In this document: in pieces, positions 6,858-13,242 of the stretch | How the letters are laid out: each line of letters opens with the position of its first letter | Position numbering within the stretch: the first letter of the stretch is position 1 | Source of the DNA: an uncultured Sutterella sp. | Lineage (GTDB): Bacteria > Pseudomonadota > Gammaproteobacteria > Burkholderiales > Burkholderiaceae_F | Direction: 5' to 3' | Length of the DNA stretch: 16,811 bases | NCBI GenBank assembly: GCA_902493085.1 | Contig: CABUOH010000010.1 | Span: forward strand, 1 to 16,811 | Translations under genes and position numbers: made by a program | Notes under the pieces: generated by a model | What the model was told of the DNA's origin: nothing | The model's database searches: none | What the model saw: the letters and a program-made list of their open reading frames with translations, nothing else

Positions 6858-7934
6858 TCAGAAGAGCGTCGGGCGAAAGTCCCGCTCATCCCGGCAGATT
6901 TTCAAAAGCTTCGCCACCGGCGTAGGCAAGCCGATCGATGCCGTATCCTCGGGAGCAAAAGGCGTGAAGCCCTCCGGTGCGCATCCCGCAATCAGATCCA
7001 CGGACACTGGATGAATGATGAGTCGATAATGGGTGAAGTCATGCACCAACGGCTCGAATTTGATCGTGCGAAGGATTCCGCCCTCGAGTTCAGGGCAGAC
7101 CGATAGCGGATCCGGCGCTTCCATAGGTTTATCCTGCTGATGGACAGGCGGCGTCCAGAGACCGCGCCAAACGCCCTTTTCCGTACGGAGACGCAGCCAT
7201 ACTGACTGCCCCGTAAATGCAAACACCATGACCGCATGCTTCACCGGACGTTCCCGACGAGGCTTTCTGCCCGGATAATCTGCGACCCGTCCCGCCAGAC
7301 GAGCGCCGCAGCAGTCCGCCAATGGGCAAGCGCCGCAGTCTGGGCTGCGCCTGCAGAGCATCGCCCCAAAATCCATCAATGCCTGCGTATAAGCCGGCAT
7401 GAGGTCCGCTGCCGGCAACAGCGAGGCGGCGAGCTCGCGGATTGCCTTCACGAAGGCAGGCTGGGCGGCATTACCCTCGACCATGAACACGCGCGCAAGC
7501 ACGCGCTGAGCATTCCCGTCCGCCATAACGGCTCTCTCGCGAAAAGCGAAGGCGGCGACGGCCCCAGCAGTCGAAGGGCCGAGTCCAGGCAATTCTTCAA
7601 GCGCCTGAGCGGTTTTGGGGCACTTCCCGTCCATTTCGTTAACAATGATCCGCACAGTCTTGAGAAGATTTCGAGCGCGCGAGTAATAGCCAAGCCCGGC
7701 CCAAAGCGCCATCACGTCATCGTCAGCCGCAGCCGCCAGAAGCGCCGGCGTAGGGAAGGCCGCCATGAAGGCATGGTATTTTGGAAGAACCGATACGACC
7801 TGCGTCTGCTGCAGCATCACTTCTGAAACGAGTCTCGGATACCAGTCCTCAACTTGCCACGGCAAGTCGTGTCTGCCGCAGGCTTTATGCCAGTCAATGA
7901 TTGCATCTGCAAATAACTTCCGGGGATCCCGCAT
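6858..7934 (-). CDS. mutY: Adenine DNA glycosylase MutY
   Basis: Removes adenine mispaired with 8-oxoguanine, preventing G:C to T:A mutations. The 358-residue protein has the catalytic Glu38 (SEVMLQQTQV), a helix-hairpin-helix (LPGLGPSTAGA, 115-125) and the catalytic Asp139 (ADGNAQRVLARVF). An iron-sulphur cysteine cluster (C194, C200, C203, C208/C209) follows, then a C-terminal NUDIX-like domain that reads 8-oxoG (VKHAVMVFAF, EKGVWRGLWTPP, VHDFTHYRL). The first cysteine gap is one residue shorter than the usual C-X6-C-X2-C-X5-C. I chose the start at 7934 because AAGGAA lies 6 bases upstream and E38 then falls near the E. coli position (E37). The open frame allows an ATG at 8003, adding 23 residues. 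It is the only clear minus-strand gene and is divergent from the TPR gene. Confidence 0.95.
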   Translation of the reverse strand: MRDPRKLFADAIIDWHKACGRHDLPWQVEDWYPRLVSEVMLQQTQVVSVLPKYHAFMAAFPTPALLAAAADDDVMALWAGLGYYSRARNLLKTVRIIVNEMDGKCPKTAQALEELPGLGPSTAGAVAAFAFRERAVMADGNAQRVLARVFMVEGNAAQPAFVKAIRELAASLLPAADLMPAYTQALMDFGAMLCRRSPDCGACPLADCCGARLAGRVADYPGRKPRRERPVKHAVMVFAFTGQSVWLRLRTEKGVWRGLWTPPVHQQDKPMEAPDPLSVCPELEGGILRTIKFEPLVHDFTHYRLIIHPVSVDLIAGCAPEGFTPFAPEDTASIGLPTPVAKLLKICRDERDFRPTLF

Positions 7935-8009
7935 GCCGCATTCCTTGAAATTTCGAGGTAAAGTACGGAGACACTCTACACCAACGGCTTCCCTAGCCTC
8001 CATTCACTC

Positions 8010-9737
8010 ATGACCGGAAAACTATTCAAAATAGCGGCCGTGCTCGCCGCCTTCGCCGCAACCGCAGGCTGCGCGGCAGCATTTCCGGGCGCCGACTCAA
8101 ATTCGTCCGAATCGCGCGACACGGCCCAGTCCCTCTATGAGGTCATAGCCGCCGAAATCGCTGCGCACAGAGAACAGCCCGAAATTGCACTGGCCCTTCT
8201 CGACAAGACGCTTGAACGCACGAAGTCTTCCGAGGTGGCCGAACTCGCTTGGCGCACGGCTCTTCAGACGCAGCGGCCTGAAATCGTGCTTGAACAGGCC
8301 CGCGCTTGGGCCGCAATCGATCCGAAGGCAGAACTCGCGCAGCGGACGATCCTCGTCAACGCCGTCGAAAGAGGCCTTCAGTCCGAATATAGCGAACAAT
8401 TGTCGCGCCTCTATGCAGGCGCAGACGACAAGGCCGCATTGATTGCAGACGTCACAACTCTTCTCTCTCAGCCCGACGTCGCCTCCTCCGAACTTGAATC
8501 CGTCCTGTCTCCGTACTGGGAAAAAGAGAGCAAAAGCGCCAAGGTCAAGCCCCCCGCCGGCCTTTTCCGAAAAGCACGCCACGACATTCCCGGCGCCTGC
8601 CGCGCCGGCAGAGCCGCCATTCGGCTTTCGCCTGAGAACGAACAGGTGCTCACCTCGGCAGCCGACCTCTGTTGGCAGGCCGACCGAGCCCAGACGGAGG
8701 CCATGCTCAAAAACTACCTCTCCAAGCATCCAGACGCTTCGGCCGTGAGACTCATCCATGCCCGGGTGCTCTCCCGCACGGGCCGATTCGACGAAGCCAT
8801 GAAGGACGTCGACCGTGCCGTCAAGGACTCTCCCGACACGGCTCTCGTTGCACTCAACGCCGGCCAGGTGGCAACGGACTGCCGCGCCTTCCTGAAGGCT
8901 GAAGAGTATTTCTCCCGCTACATCGACCTTGTAGCCGAACAAAACCCCGAAGCAGACTTCGCCAGCAGCGACATCTGGCTCAAGCTCGCGGGTGTCATGC
9001 ACGAAAACGGACGCCACCAGGAAGAGGCGGACGCGCTCGCCTCTCTCACCGACGGCGAGCTTGCGCCTCAGGCCCGGCTTCGCGAAGCCGCAGCTCTTGC
9101 CGAGATAAAAAGAGTCGAAGACGCACGGACCGTGCTTCAAAACGCCGCCGAAGACTATCCGGAGCACTTCAACCTCTTCAGGACGGGAGAGGCTCAGATG
9201 CTCATTGAGGTCGGAAGGCCCGAAGACGCGATGTTCGTCATGACGGCGGCCTGTGCAAAACTGCCCGACGACGTCTCCCTCGCATACGACGCGGCGATGA
9301 TCGCTCAGAATGTCGGTCGGTTGGATAAAGCCGAGTCCATTCTCCGGAACATTCTCTCGGCCGATCCCGACCACGTTCAGGCCGGCAATGCGCTCGCCTA
9401 TCTTTGGGTAACCCGTGACACGAACCTGCCTGAAGCTAGACGACTTCTTGAACATGCCTACCGTCTGTCGCCCGTCGATCCTTACGTGCTCGACAGCATG
9501 GGCTGGCTCTGCTTCAAGGAAGGCCGCTACGACCAAGCGGCTGAGTTTACGCTTGCATCGCTCAAGCGTCTCTTTGACGTCGAAGTGGCCTGCCATCTAG
9601 TCGAAATCCTCGCCGTTTCCGGTCGTAACCGAGAAGCCGAAAAGCTCTTCCGGGAGCTCGAGCAACGCGCCGGTTCAGATGCTCGCGTGCTTGACCTTGC
9701 CAAACGCCTCAAATACGGCTCTACGGACACCCCATGA
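8010..9737 (+). CDS. TPR-repeat lipoprotein of the lolB operon, function unknown
   Basis: A 575-residue protein with a lipoprotein-type signal (MTGKLFKIAAVLAA, then TAGC with lipidation at C21). Position -3 of the lipobox is Thr rather than the common Leu. The residue after the Cys is Ala, so under the usual Lol rule it should go to the outer membrane (inference). The rest is helical with several tetratricopeptide repeats, clearest around LIHARVLSRTGRFDEAMKDV, AMIAQNVGRLDKAESILRNI and VLDSMGWLCFKEGRYDQA. TPRs bind other proteins. Family members precede lolB in many beta/gammaproteobacteria, but I know of no settled role. Its TGA overlaps the lolB ATG, so the two are co-translated. No Shine-Dalgarno is evident. 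The 75-base gap to mutY must carry divergent promoters; TTGAAA at 7945-7950 is a possible -35, with no convincing -10. Confidence 0.88.
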   Translation: MTGKLFKIAAVLAAFAATAGCAAAFPGADSNSSESRDTAQSLYEVIAAEIAAHREQPEIALALLDKTLERTKSSEVAELAWRTALQTQRPEIVLEQARAWAAIDPKAELAQRTILVNAVERGLQSEYSEQLSRLYAGADDKAALIADVTTLLSQPDVASSELESVLSPYWEKESKSAKVKPPAGLFRKARHDIPGACRAGRAAIRLSPENEQVLTSAADLCWQADRAQTEAMLKNYLSKHPDASAVRLIHARVLSRTGRFDEAMKDVDRAVKDSPDTALVALNAGQVATDCRAFLKAEEYFSRYIDLVAEQNPEADFASSDIWLKLAGVMHENGRHQEEADALASLTDGELAPQARLREAAALAEIKRVEDARTVLQNAAEDYPEHFNLFRTGEAQMLIEVGRPEDAMFVMTAACAKLPDDVSLAYDAAMIAQNVGRLDKAESILRNILSADPDHVQAGNALAYLWVTRDTNLPEARRLLEHAYRLSPVDPYVLDSMGWLCFKEGRYDQAAEFTLASLKRLFDVEVACHLVEILAVSGRNREAEKLFRELEQRAGSDARVLDLAKRLKYGSTDTP

Positions 9738-10231
9738 AACGCCGCACCCTTTTGTCGCTCTCGACCGTAGTCTTGATGCTCGGCGGTTGCGCAACCAAAG
9801 AAATCCCGCTTTTTGAACGGAGCGGGCGGTTCTCGTTCGTTTCATTCTCCCCAGCAGGGAAGCGTGAAGCGGTCAACGGCCGATTCTCTTTGTGGCGCAC
9901 CCCCGCCAGCCTGAACCTCAATCTGATGACGCCGCTCAACGGCATTCTTGCCCGCATTGAAGTCACCCCGCGAGGCGCTGTGCTTCAGACAGCTCGAGAC
10001 GAACGATCCTTCAGCGCCCCCACCGCCGAGGAACTCTTGACGCGCGCGACCGGCATCTCCATTCCCGTGGAAACGCTCGAACAGTGGCTAACGACGACCG
10101 ACGATCAGATTGCGGAATACGACTGGAACGTCCGCGTGCTCAAGCGCAGAAGCGACGGCATGCCCGGCACGATCCGCGCTTCGTCCGCTGATTCCGCCGT
10201 ATCTCTCACTCTCATAATGGACGAAGACTGA
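9734..10231 (+). CDS. lolB: Outer-membrane lipoprotein receptor LolB (short form)
   Basis: LolB takes lipoproteins from the periplasmic carrier LolA and inserts them in the outer membrane. The 165-residue precursor has a clear lipobox (LGGC, lipidation at C19). Family landmarks are ERSGRFSF, NGRFSLWR, the MTPLNGILARIEV strand with the hydrophobic loop Leu (TPLNG aligns by eye with NPLGS of E. coli LolB), and ELLTRATGISIPVETLEQWL. The mature part is about 147 residues, clearly shorter than the E. coli protein (about 186). The missing part falls after the EQWL helix, where E. coli has extra strands. Placement between the TPR gene and ispE supports the assignment. The start overlaps the TPR stop (ATGA), and ispE starts 2 bases after its stop. 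Confidence 0.88.
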   Translation: MKRRTLLSLSTVVLMLGGCATKEIPLFERSGRFSFVSFSPAGKREAVNGRFSLWRTPASLNLNLMTPLNGILARIEVTPRGAVLQTARDERSFSAPTAEELLTRATGISIPVETLEQWLTTTDDQIAEYDWNVRVLKRRSDGMPGTIRASSADSAVSLTLIMDED

Positions 10232-10233
10232 CA

Positions 10234-11100
10234 ATGTTGTCCGACAGCGCCTTGCTTGGCTTGCCCGCCCCGGCCAAGCTCAATCTCTTTCTGCACGTCC
10301 TGGGCCGGCGCCCTGACGGCAAGCATCTGCTTGAATCCGTCTTCACCCTTATAGATCTGCATGACACGATCGATCTTTTCAGGCTCGAGACGCCGTCCAT
10401 CGAGCGCACGGGAGACGTGATCGGTGATCCTGAGAAGGATCTGTGCGTGCGCGCAGCACGGCTTCTCATGGAAACTTTCAACGTCGAGGGCGGCATCCGA
10501 ATTCATGTCAAAAAGCGCATCCCCGCCGGTGCGGGCTTGGGCGGCGGCAGCTCCGACGCAGCCACGACACTTATCGGCCTCAACCGACTCTTCGGCCTGA
10601 ACCTCTCCCGAGAGATTTTGATGGACATCGGCGAAATGCTCGGAGCCGATGTTCCCTTTTTCATTTTTGGTCAGACGGGTTTTGTGGAAGGCATTGGAGA
10701 GATCATTACGCCCCTTTATTTTCCAGAAGCTTCGTATGCCGTCATTTGGCCCGGCCGCGGCATTTCGACAGCTGAGATTTTTGCTGCGCAAAACTTGACA
10801 AGGAATACCAAATCACTGAAAATAGACATCCTTTCAGGCAAGGCACTGGATATTTGGCCGAATCTGTATGGGCACAACGACCTGCAGAGCGTGGCGCAAG
10901 CGCTAGAGCACCGAGTGACAGAGAGTCTCGAATTGCTCGCCTGCGGCACTTACGCTGCCAGAATGACCGGTTCCGGCAGCGCCGTCTTCGGCGTCATCGC
11001 CGACCCCGGCAGCTACAGGCTGCCGCAGCTGCCGGACGGCTGGAAGGGATTTGCCGTAAAGTCACTCCGCGAACACCCGCTCTCGGCTTGGCTTGACTAA
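10234..11100 (+). CDS. ispE: 4-diphosphocytidyl-2-C-methyl-D-erythritol kinase IspE
   Basis: GHMP-family kinase that phosphorylates CDP-methylerythritol in the non-mevalonate isoprenoid pathway. The 288-residue protein starts PAPAKLNLFLHVLGRR (K15 and N17 correspond to the conserved Lys and Asn). It has the ATP-binding Gly-rich motif IPAGAGLGGGSSDAATT, including the catalytic Asp, and the third GHMP motif ARMTGSGSAVFG. Family length is normal. One residue stands out: the usual DGYH substrate-pocket motif reads DGKH (K30, H31), replacing the Tyr that stacks on cytosine in E. coli IspE. It is tightly linked to lolB (2 bases) and is followed 12 bases later by tRNA-Gln, so the tRNA may be processed from the same transcript. 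Confidence 0.95.
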   Translation: MLSDSALLGLPAPAKLNLFLHVLGRRPDGKHLLESVFTLIDLHDTIDLFRLETPSIERTGDVIGDPEKDLCVRAARLLMETFNVEGGIRIHVKKRIPAGAGLGGGSSDAATTLIGLNRLFGLNLSREILMDIGEMLGADVPFFIFGQTGFVEGIGEIITPLYFPEASYAVIWPGRGISTAEIFAAQNLTRNTKSLKIDILSGKALDIWPNLYGHNDLQSVAQALEHRVTESLELLACGTYAARMTGSGSAVFGVIADPGSYRLPQLPDGWKGFAVKSLREHPLSAWLD

Positions 11101-11112
11101 ATAACAATCGGT

Positions 11113-11190
11113 AGGGGTATAGCCAAGCTGGCCTAAGGCACCGGATTTTGATTCCGGCATTCGAAGGTTCGAATCCTTCTACCCCTGCCA
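11113..11190 (+). tRNA. tRNA-Gln (anticodon UUG), CCA encoded
   Basis: A full cloverleaf can be drawn by hand. The acceptor is AGGGGTA paired with TACCCCT, with discriminator G and an encoded CCA (11188-11190). The D stem is GCC/GGC. The anticodon stem is CCGGA/TCCGG around the loop TTTTGAT, which gives anticodon TTG at 11148-11150. The T arm is GAAGG-TTCGAAT-CCTTC. The anticodon and overall sequence resemble bacterial tRNA-Gln. It lies between ispE and prs, as in related genomes, and probably shares their transcript. Confidence 0.97.
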
Positions 11191-11223
11191 ACACAAAAGC
11201 GAAAAAGGATGGGAGGCAACATA

Positions 11224-11268
11224 ATGCACTCCCTTTCTTTTTTCAGGGCCGTCTTTGTGTTACCCTGA
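11224..11268 (+). CDS. Candidate 14-residue leader peptide upstream of prs
   Basis: A short open frame (MHSLSFFRAVFVLP, then TGA) lies between the tRNA and prs. It has a near-ideal ribosome binding site, GGGAGG at 11211-11216, 7 bases before the ATG, which is better than the site in front of prs itself. The coding part contains a pyrimidine-rich, mostly T tract (11230-11244). Its stop codon overlaps the right arm of a hairpin (left arm 11248-11253, right arm 11267-11272). This arrangement resembles an attenuation leader. No amino acid is strongly repeated; there are three Phe, two of them adjacent. I cannot tell whether it is translated, and no known family applies. It may be a chance ORF with a good site. 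Confidence 0.4.
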   Translation: MHSLSFFRAVFVLP

Positions 11269-11303
11269 CGGCTTCCCTGTTGTTAACTGCGAGAGCGCAA
11301 GCC
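11245..11303 (+). promoter_or_regulatory. Overlapping alternative hairpins in the prs leader
   Basis: Hairpin A pairs GCCGTC (11248-11253) with GACGGC (11267-11272) across a 13-base loop and can extend to AGGG/CCCT around it. Hairpin B pairs GGCTT (11270-11274) with AAGCC (11299-11303), enclosing a small TGCG-AGAG-CGCA hairpin. A and B share bases 11270-11272, so they exclude each other. Neither is followed by a T run, so neither is a classical intrinsic terminator. A role in control of prs is inferred from position only. Confidence 0.35.
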
Positions 11304-11328
11304 CCCGCCCACGAAAAGAGCTTAAGTC

Positions 11329-12288
11329 ATGGATCCCATGGTTCCGGAAAGTATGATGGTCTTCACGGGCAACGCCAACCCGAAACTTGCCCAGGCTGTC
11401 ACGAAATATCTCAACATTCCCCTTGGCTCCGCCACCGTCAACCGCTTCAGCGACGGCGAAGTCATGGTTCAACTGCTCGACAATGTGCGCGGCAAGGATG
11501 TCTTCATCCTTCAGAGCACTTGCGCTCCGACGAACGACAACCTGATGGAACTCATGATCATGGTTGACGCCCTCAAGCGCGCCTCCGCCCGCCGCATCAC
11601 GGCTGCGATCCCCTACTACGGTTATGCCCGTCAGGATCGCCGTCCGCGTTCCACTCGCGTGGCCATCTCCGCCAAGGTCGTCGCCAACATGCTTCAGTCC
11701 GTCGGCGTTGACCGCGTCCTTACGATGGACCTGCATGCCGACCAGATCCAGGGCTTCTTTGACATTCCGGTCGACAACATCTATGCCACCCCGGTGCTTC
11801 TCAACGATCTCGTCGAACGCCAGTACGATGATCTGATGGTTGTTTCGCCGGACGTCGGCGGCGTCGTCCGCGCCCGCGCCATGGCCAAGGCTCTCGAAGT
11901 GGATCTTGCCATCATCGATAAGCGCCGTCCGCGCGCCAATGTCGCAGAAATCATGAACATCATCGGTGAAGTCAAGGGCCGCACCTGCGTCATTACCGAT
12001 GACATCGTTGACACGGCCGGTACGCTCTGCAATGCTGCCGGCGCCCTAAAGGATCGCGGTGCCAAGCGCGTCGTCGCCTACATCACCCATCCCGTGCTCT
12101 CCGGCGCCGCCGTGGAACGCATTACGAACTCCGCTCTCGACGAGCTGGTCGTCACGGATACGATTCCGCTGTCTGCCGCCGCCGAAGCCTGCCCGAAGAT
12201 CCGCCAGGTTTCCTGTGCCGCGATCATCGGCGAAACCCTTTCGCGCATTGCCCGCGAAGATTCCGTGAGCAATCTGTTCACGGAATAA
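11329..12288 (+). CDS. prs: Ribose-phosphate pyrophosphokinase (PRPP synthetase)
   Basis: Makes PRPP from ribose-5-phosphate and ATP, feeding purine, pyrimidine, histidine, tryptophan and NAD synthesis. The 319-residue class I enzyme has MVFTGNANPKLAQAV at the start and SDGEV. The catalytic loop region PYYGYARQDRRPRS and DLHADQIQGFFDIPVDN follow, and the PRPP-binding loop is DDIVDTAGT (224-232). The start at 11329 (MDPMVPESMMVF) has only a weak AAAGAG (11315-11320). An in-frame ATG at 11338, three codons in, cannot be excluded. The 138 bases between the tRNA and the start hold the candidate leader peptide and hairpins. A terminator-like hairpin lies between prs and rplY, hinting that downstream expression is tuned separately. 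Confidence 0.97.
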   Translation: MDPMVPESMMVFTGNANPKLAQAVTKYLNIPLGSATVNRFSDGEVMVQLLDNVRGKDVFILQSTCAPTNDNLMELMIMVDALKRASARRITAAIPYYGYARQDRRPRSTRVAISAKVVANMLQSVGVDRVLTMDLHADQIQGFFDIPVDNIYATPVLLNDLVERQYDDLMVVSPDVGGVVRARAMAKALEVDLAIIDKRRPRANVAEIMNIIGEVKGRTCVITDDIVDTAGTLCNAAGALKDRGAKRVVAYITHPVLSGAAVERITNSALDELVVTDTIPLSAAAEACPKIRQVSCAAIIGETLSRIAREDSVSNLFTE

Positions 12289-12302
12289 AAAACTCTTTCC
12301 TC

Positions 12303-12349
12303 GTTCCTGCAGTTGGTCGCGACCGCGGGAACTGTTTTTCTTTATTTTT
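12303..12349 (+). terminator. Terminator-like hairpin between prs and rplY (possible attenuator)
   Basis: GTTCCTGC (12303-12310) pairs with GCGGGAAC (12325-12332), 8 bp with one G-U pair. The loop contains the palindrome GGTCGCGACC. It is followed by TGTTTTTCTTTATTTTT. The rplY ribosome binding site (AGGAG, 12350-12354) begins immediately after the T tract. Because rplY has little room for its own promoter, partial termination or attenuation is plausible (inference). Confidence 0.65.
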
Positions 12350-12361
12350 AGGAGTCATCCA

Positions 12362-12967
12362 ATGAACATCATCGCCACCACGCGTAACGTGCAGGGTACG
12401 GGTGCGAGCCGCCGCCTTCGCCGCGCGGACAAGCTGCCGGGCATCGTCTACGGCGGCAACCTCCCCGCTACGCCGATCGAGCTCGAACACAATCCGATCT
12501 TCTACGCTCTGCGCAAGGAAAAGTTCCACGCCTCGATCCTGACGATGGAACTCGACGGCAAGGAAGAACTCGTCGTTCTCCGCGCCTTCCAGATGCATCC
12601 GTACAAGCCGCAGGTCATGCACATCGACTTCCAGCGCATCAACCCGAACGAAAAGGTCACGATGCGCGTGCCCCTGCACTTCCAGGGCGAAGAAGAATCC
12701 CCGGCCGTCAAGGTTTCCAAGTGCATCGTTTCCCATGCCGTGTCCGCCATCGAAGTGACCTGCATGCCGAAGGAACTGCCGGAATTCATCGCCGTCGACC
12801 TCTCCAAGCTCGAAGCCGGCCAGACGTTCCACGCCTCCATGCTCCAGCTTCCGGAAGGCATCGAAGTTCACTCCAAGTCCGGTGAAGACATCGTGATCGC
12901 CACGGTTGCCCTCCCGGTTGAAGAAGAGGTTCCGGCCGCTGAAGCCGCTGAAACCCCGGCTGCCTAA
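12362..12967 (+). CDS. rplY: 50S ribosomal protein L25 (Ctc/TL5 type)
   Basis: Binds 5S rRNA in the central protuberance of the large ribosomal subunit. At 201 residues it is the long form: an N-terminal L25 domain (about 1-95; GTGASRRLRRADKLPGIVYGG, LRAFQMHPYKPQVMHIDFQR) plus a C-terminal beta domain (about 100-180; VRVPLHFQG-like strand, VSHAVSAIEVTCMPKELPEF). A Glu/Ala-rich tail follows (EEEVPAAEAAETPAA). The short 94-residue E. coli L25 lacks the second domain. An ideal AGGAG lies 7 bases before the ATG. Codon choice looks restricted (many CTC, AAG, GAA, ATC), consistent with high expression. A very strong terminator follows. Confidence 0.96.
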   Translation: MNIIATTRNVQGTGASRRLRRADKLPGIVYGGNLPATPIELEHNPIFYALRKEKFHASILTMELDGKEELVVLRAFQMHPYKPQVMHIDFQRINPNEKVTMRVPLHFQGEEESPAVKVSKCIVSHAVSAIEVTCMPKELPEFIAVDLSKLEAGQTFHASMLQLPEGIEVHSKSGEDIVIATVALPVEEEVPAAEAAETPAA

Positions 12968-13001
12968 CAAATCGCTGATTTGATTCGGTTGCTTTAACAG
13001 A

Positions 13002-13032
13002 ATCCGCAGGGGCCTCCCTGCGGATCTTTTTT
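13002..13032 (+). terminator. Strong Rho-independent terminator after rplY
   Basis: A perfect 10-bp stem (ATCCGCAGGG at 13002-13011 with CCCTGCGGAT at 13016-13025) with a 4-base loop GCCT, followed by C and six T. It ends the TPR-lolB-ispE-tRNA-prs-rplY unit. Confidence 0.96.
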
Positions 13033-13242
13033 GTACGAAACCCCTCCTTCCGAAGACCTTGACTCGGTCTTCCATACCTCTGCGGCCGCTGCCTGAAGCG
13101 CCGTCCACAAGCCGTTTGCCCCTTCCAGAAAGTTCGCGTCGTTCGTTATGTGCGGGGAAAACGGATCCTTCTTTTTCTCCCGACGTCCGATTGACTCCCG
13201 CCAGACAGCGGGCCGGTCGTCACAACTTTTCAACACGCATTC

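Noticed and set aside
7935..8003. Upstream ATG extending mutY by 23 residues
   Set aside because: The start at 7934 has a good AAGGAA site and gives the expected distance to the catalytic Glu. The extension shows no conserved sequence.
8097..9596. 499-codon open frame on the minus strand opposite the TPR gene
   Set aside because: It lies fully inside a well-supported gene, has no recognisable domain and reads as the codon shadow common in GC-rich DNA.
11113..11190. tRNA-Gln as an attachment site for an integrated element
   Set aside because: No integrase, no direct repeat of the tRNA 3' end and no foreign genes follow; the next genes are the conserved prs and rplY.
13052..13072. Inverted repeat GAAGACC/GGTCTTC as a terminator or operator
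   Set aside because: A 7-bp stem without a T run, just after a strong terminator. It could be part of the helicase 5' region but has no supporting signal.
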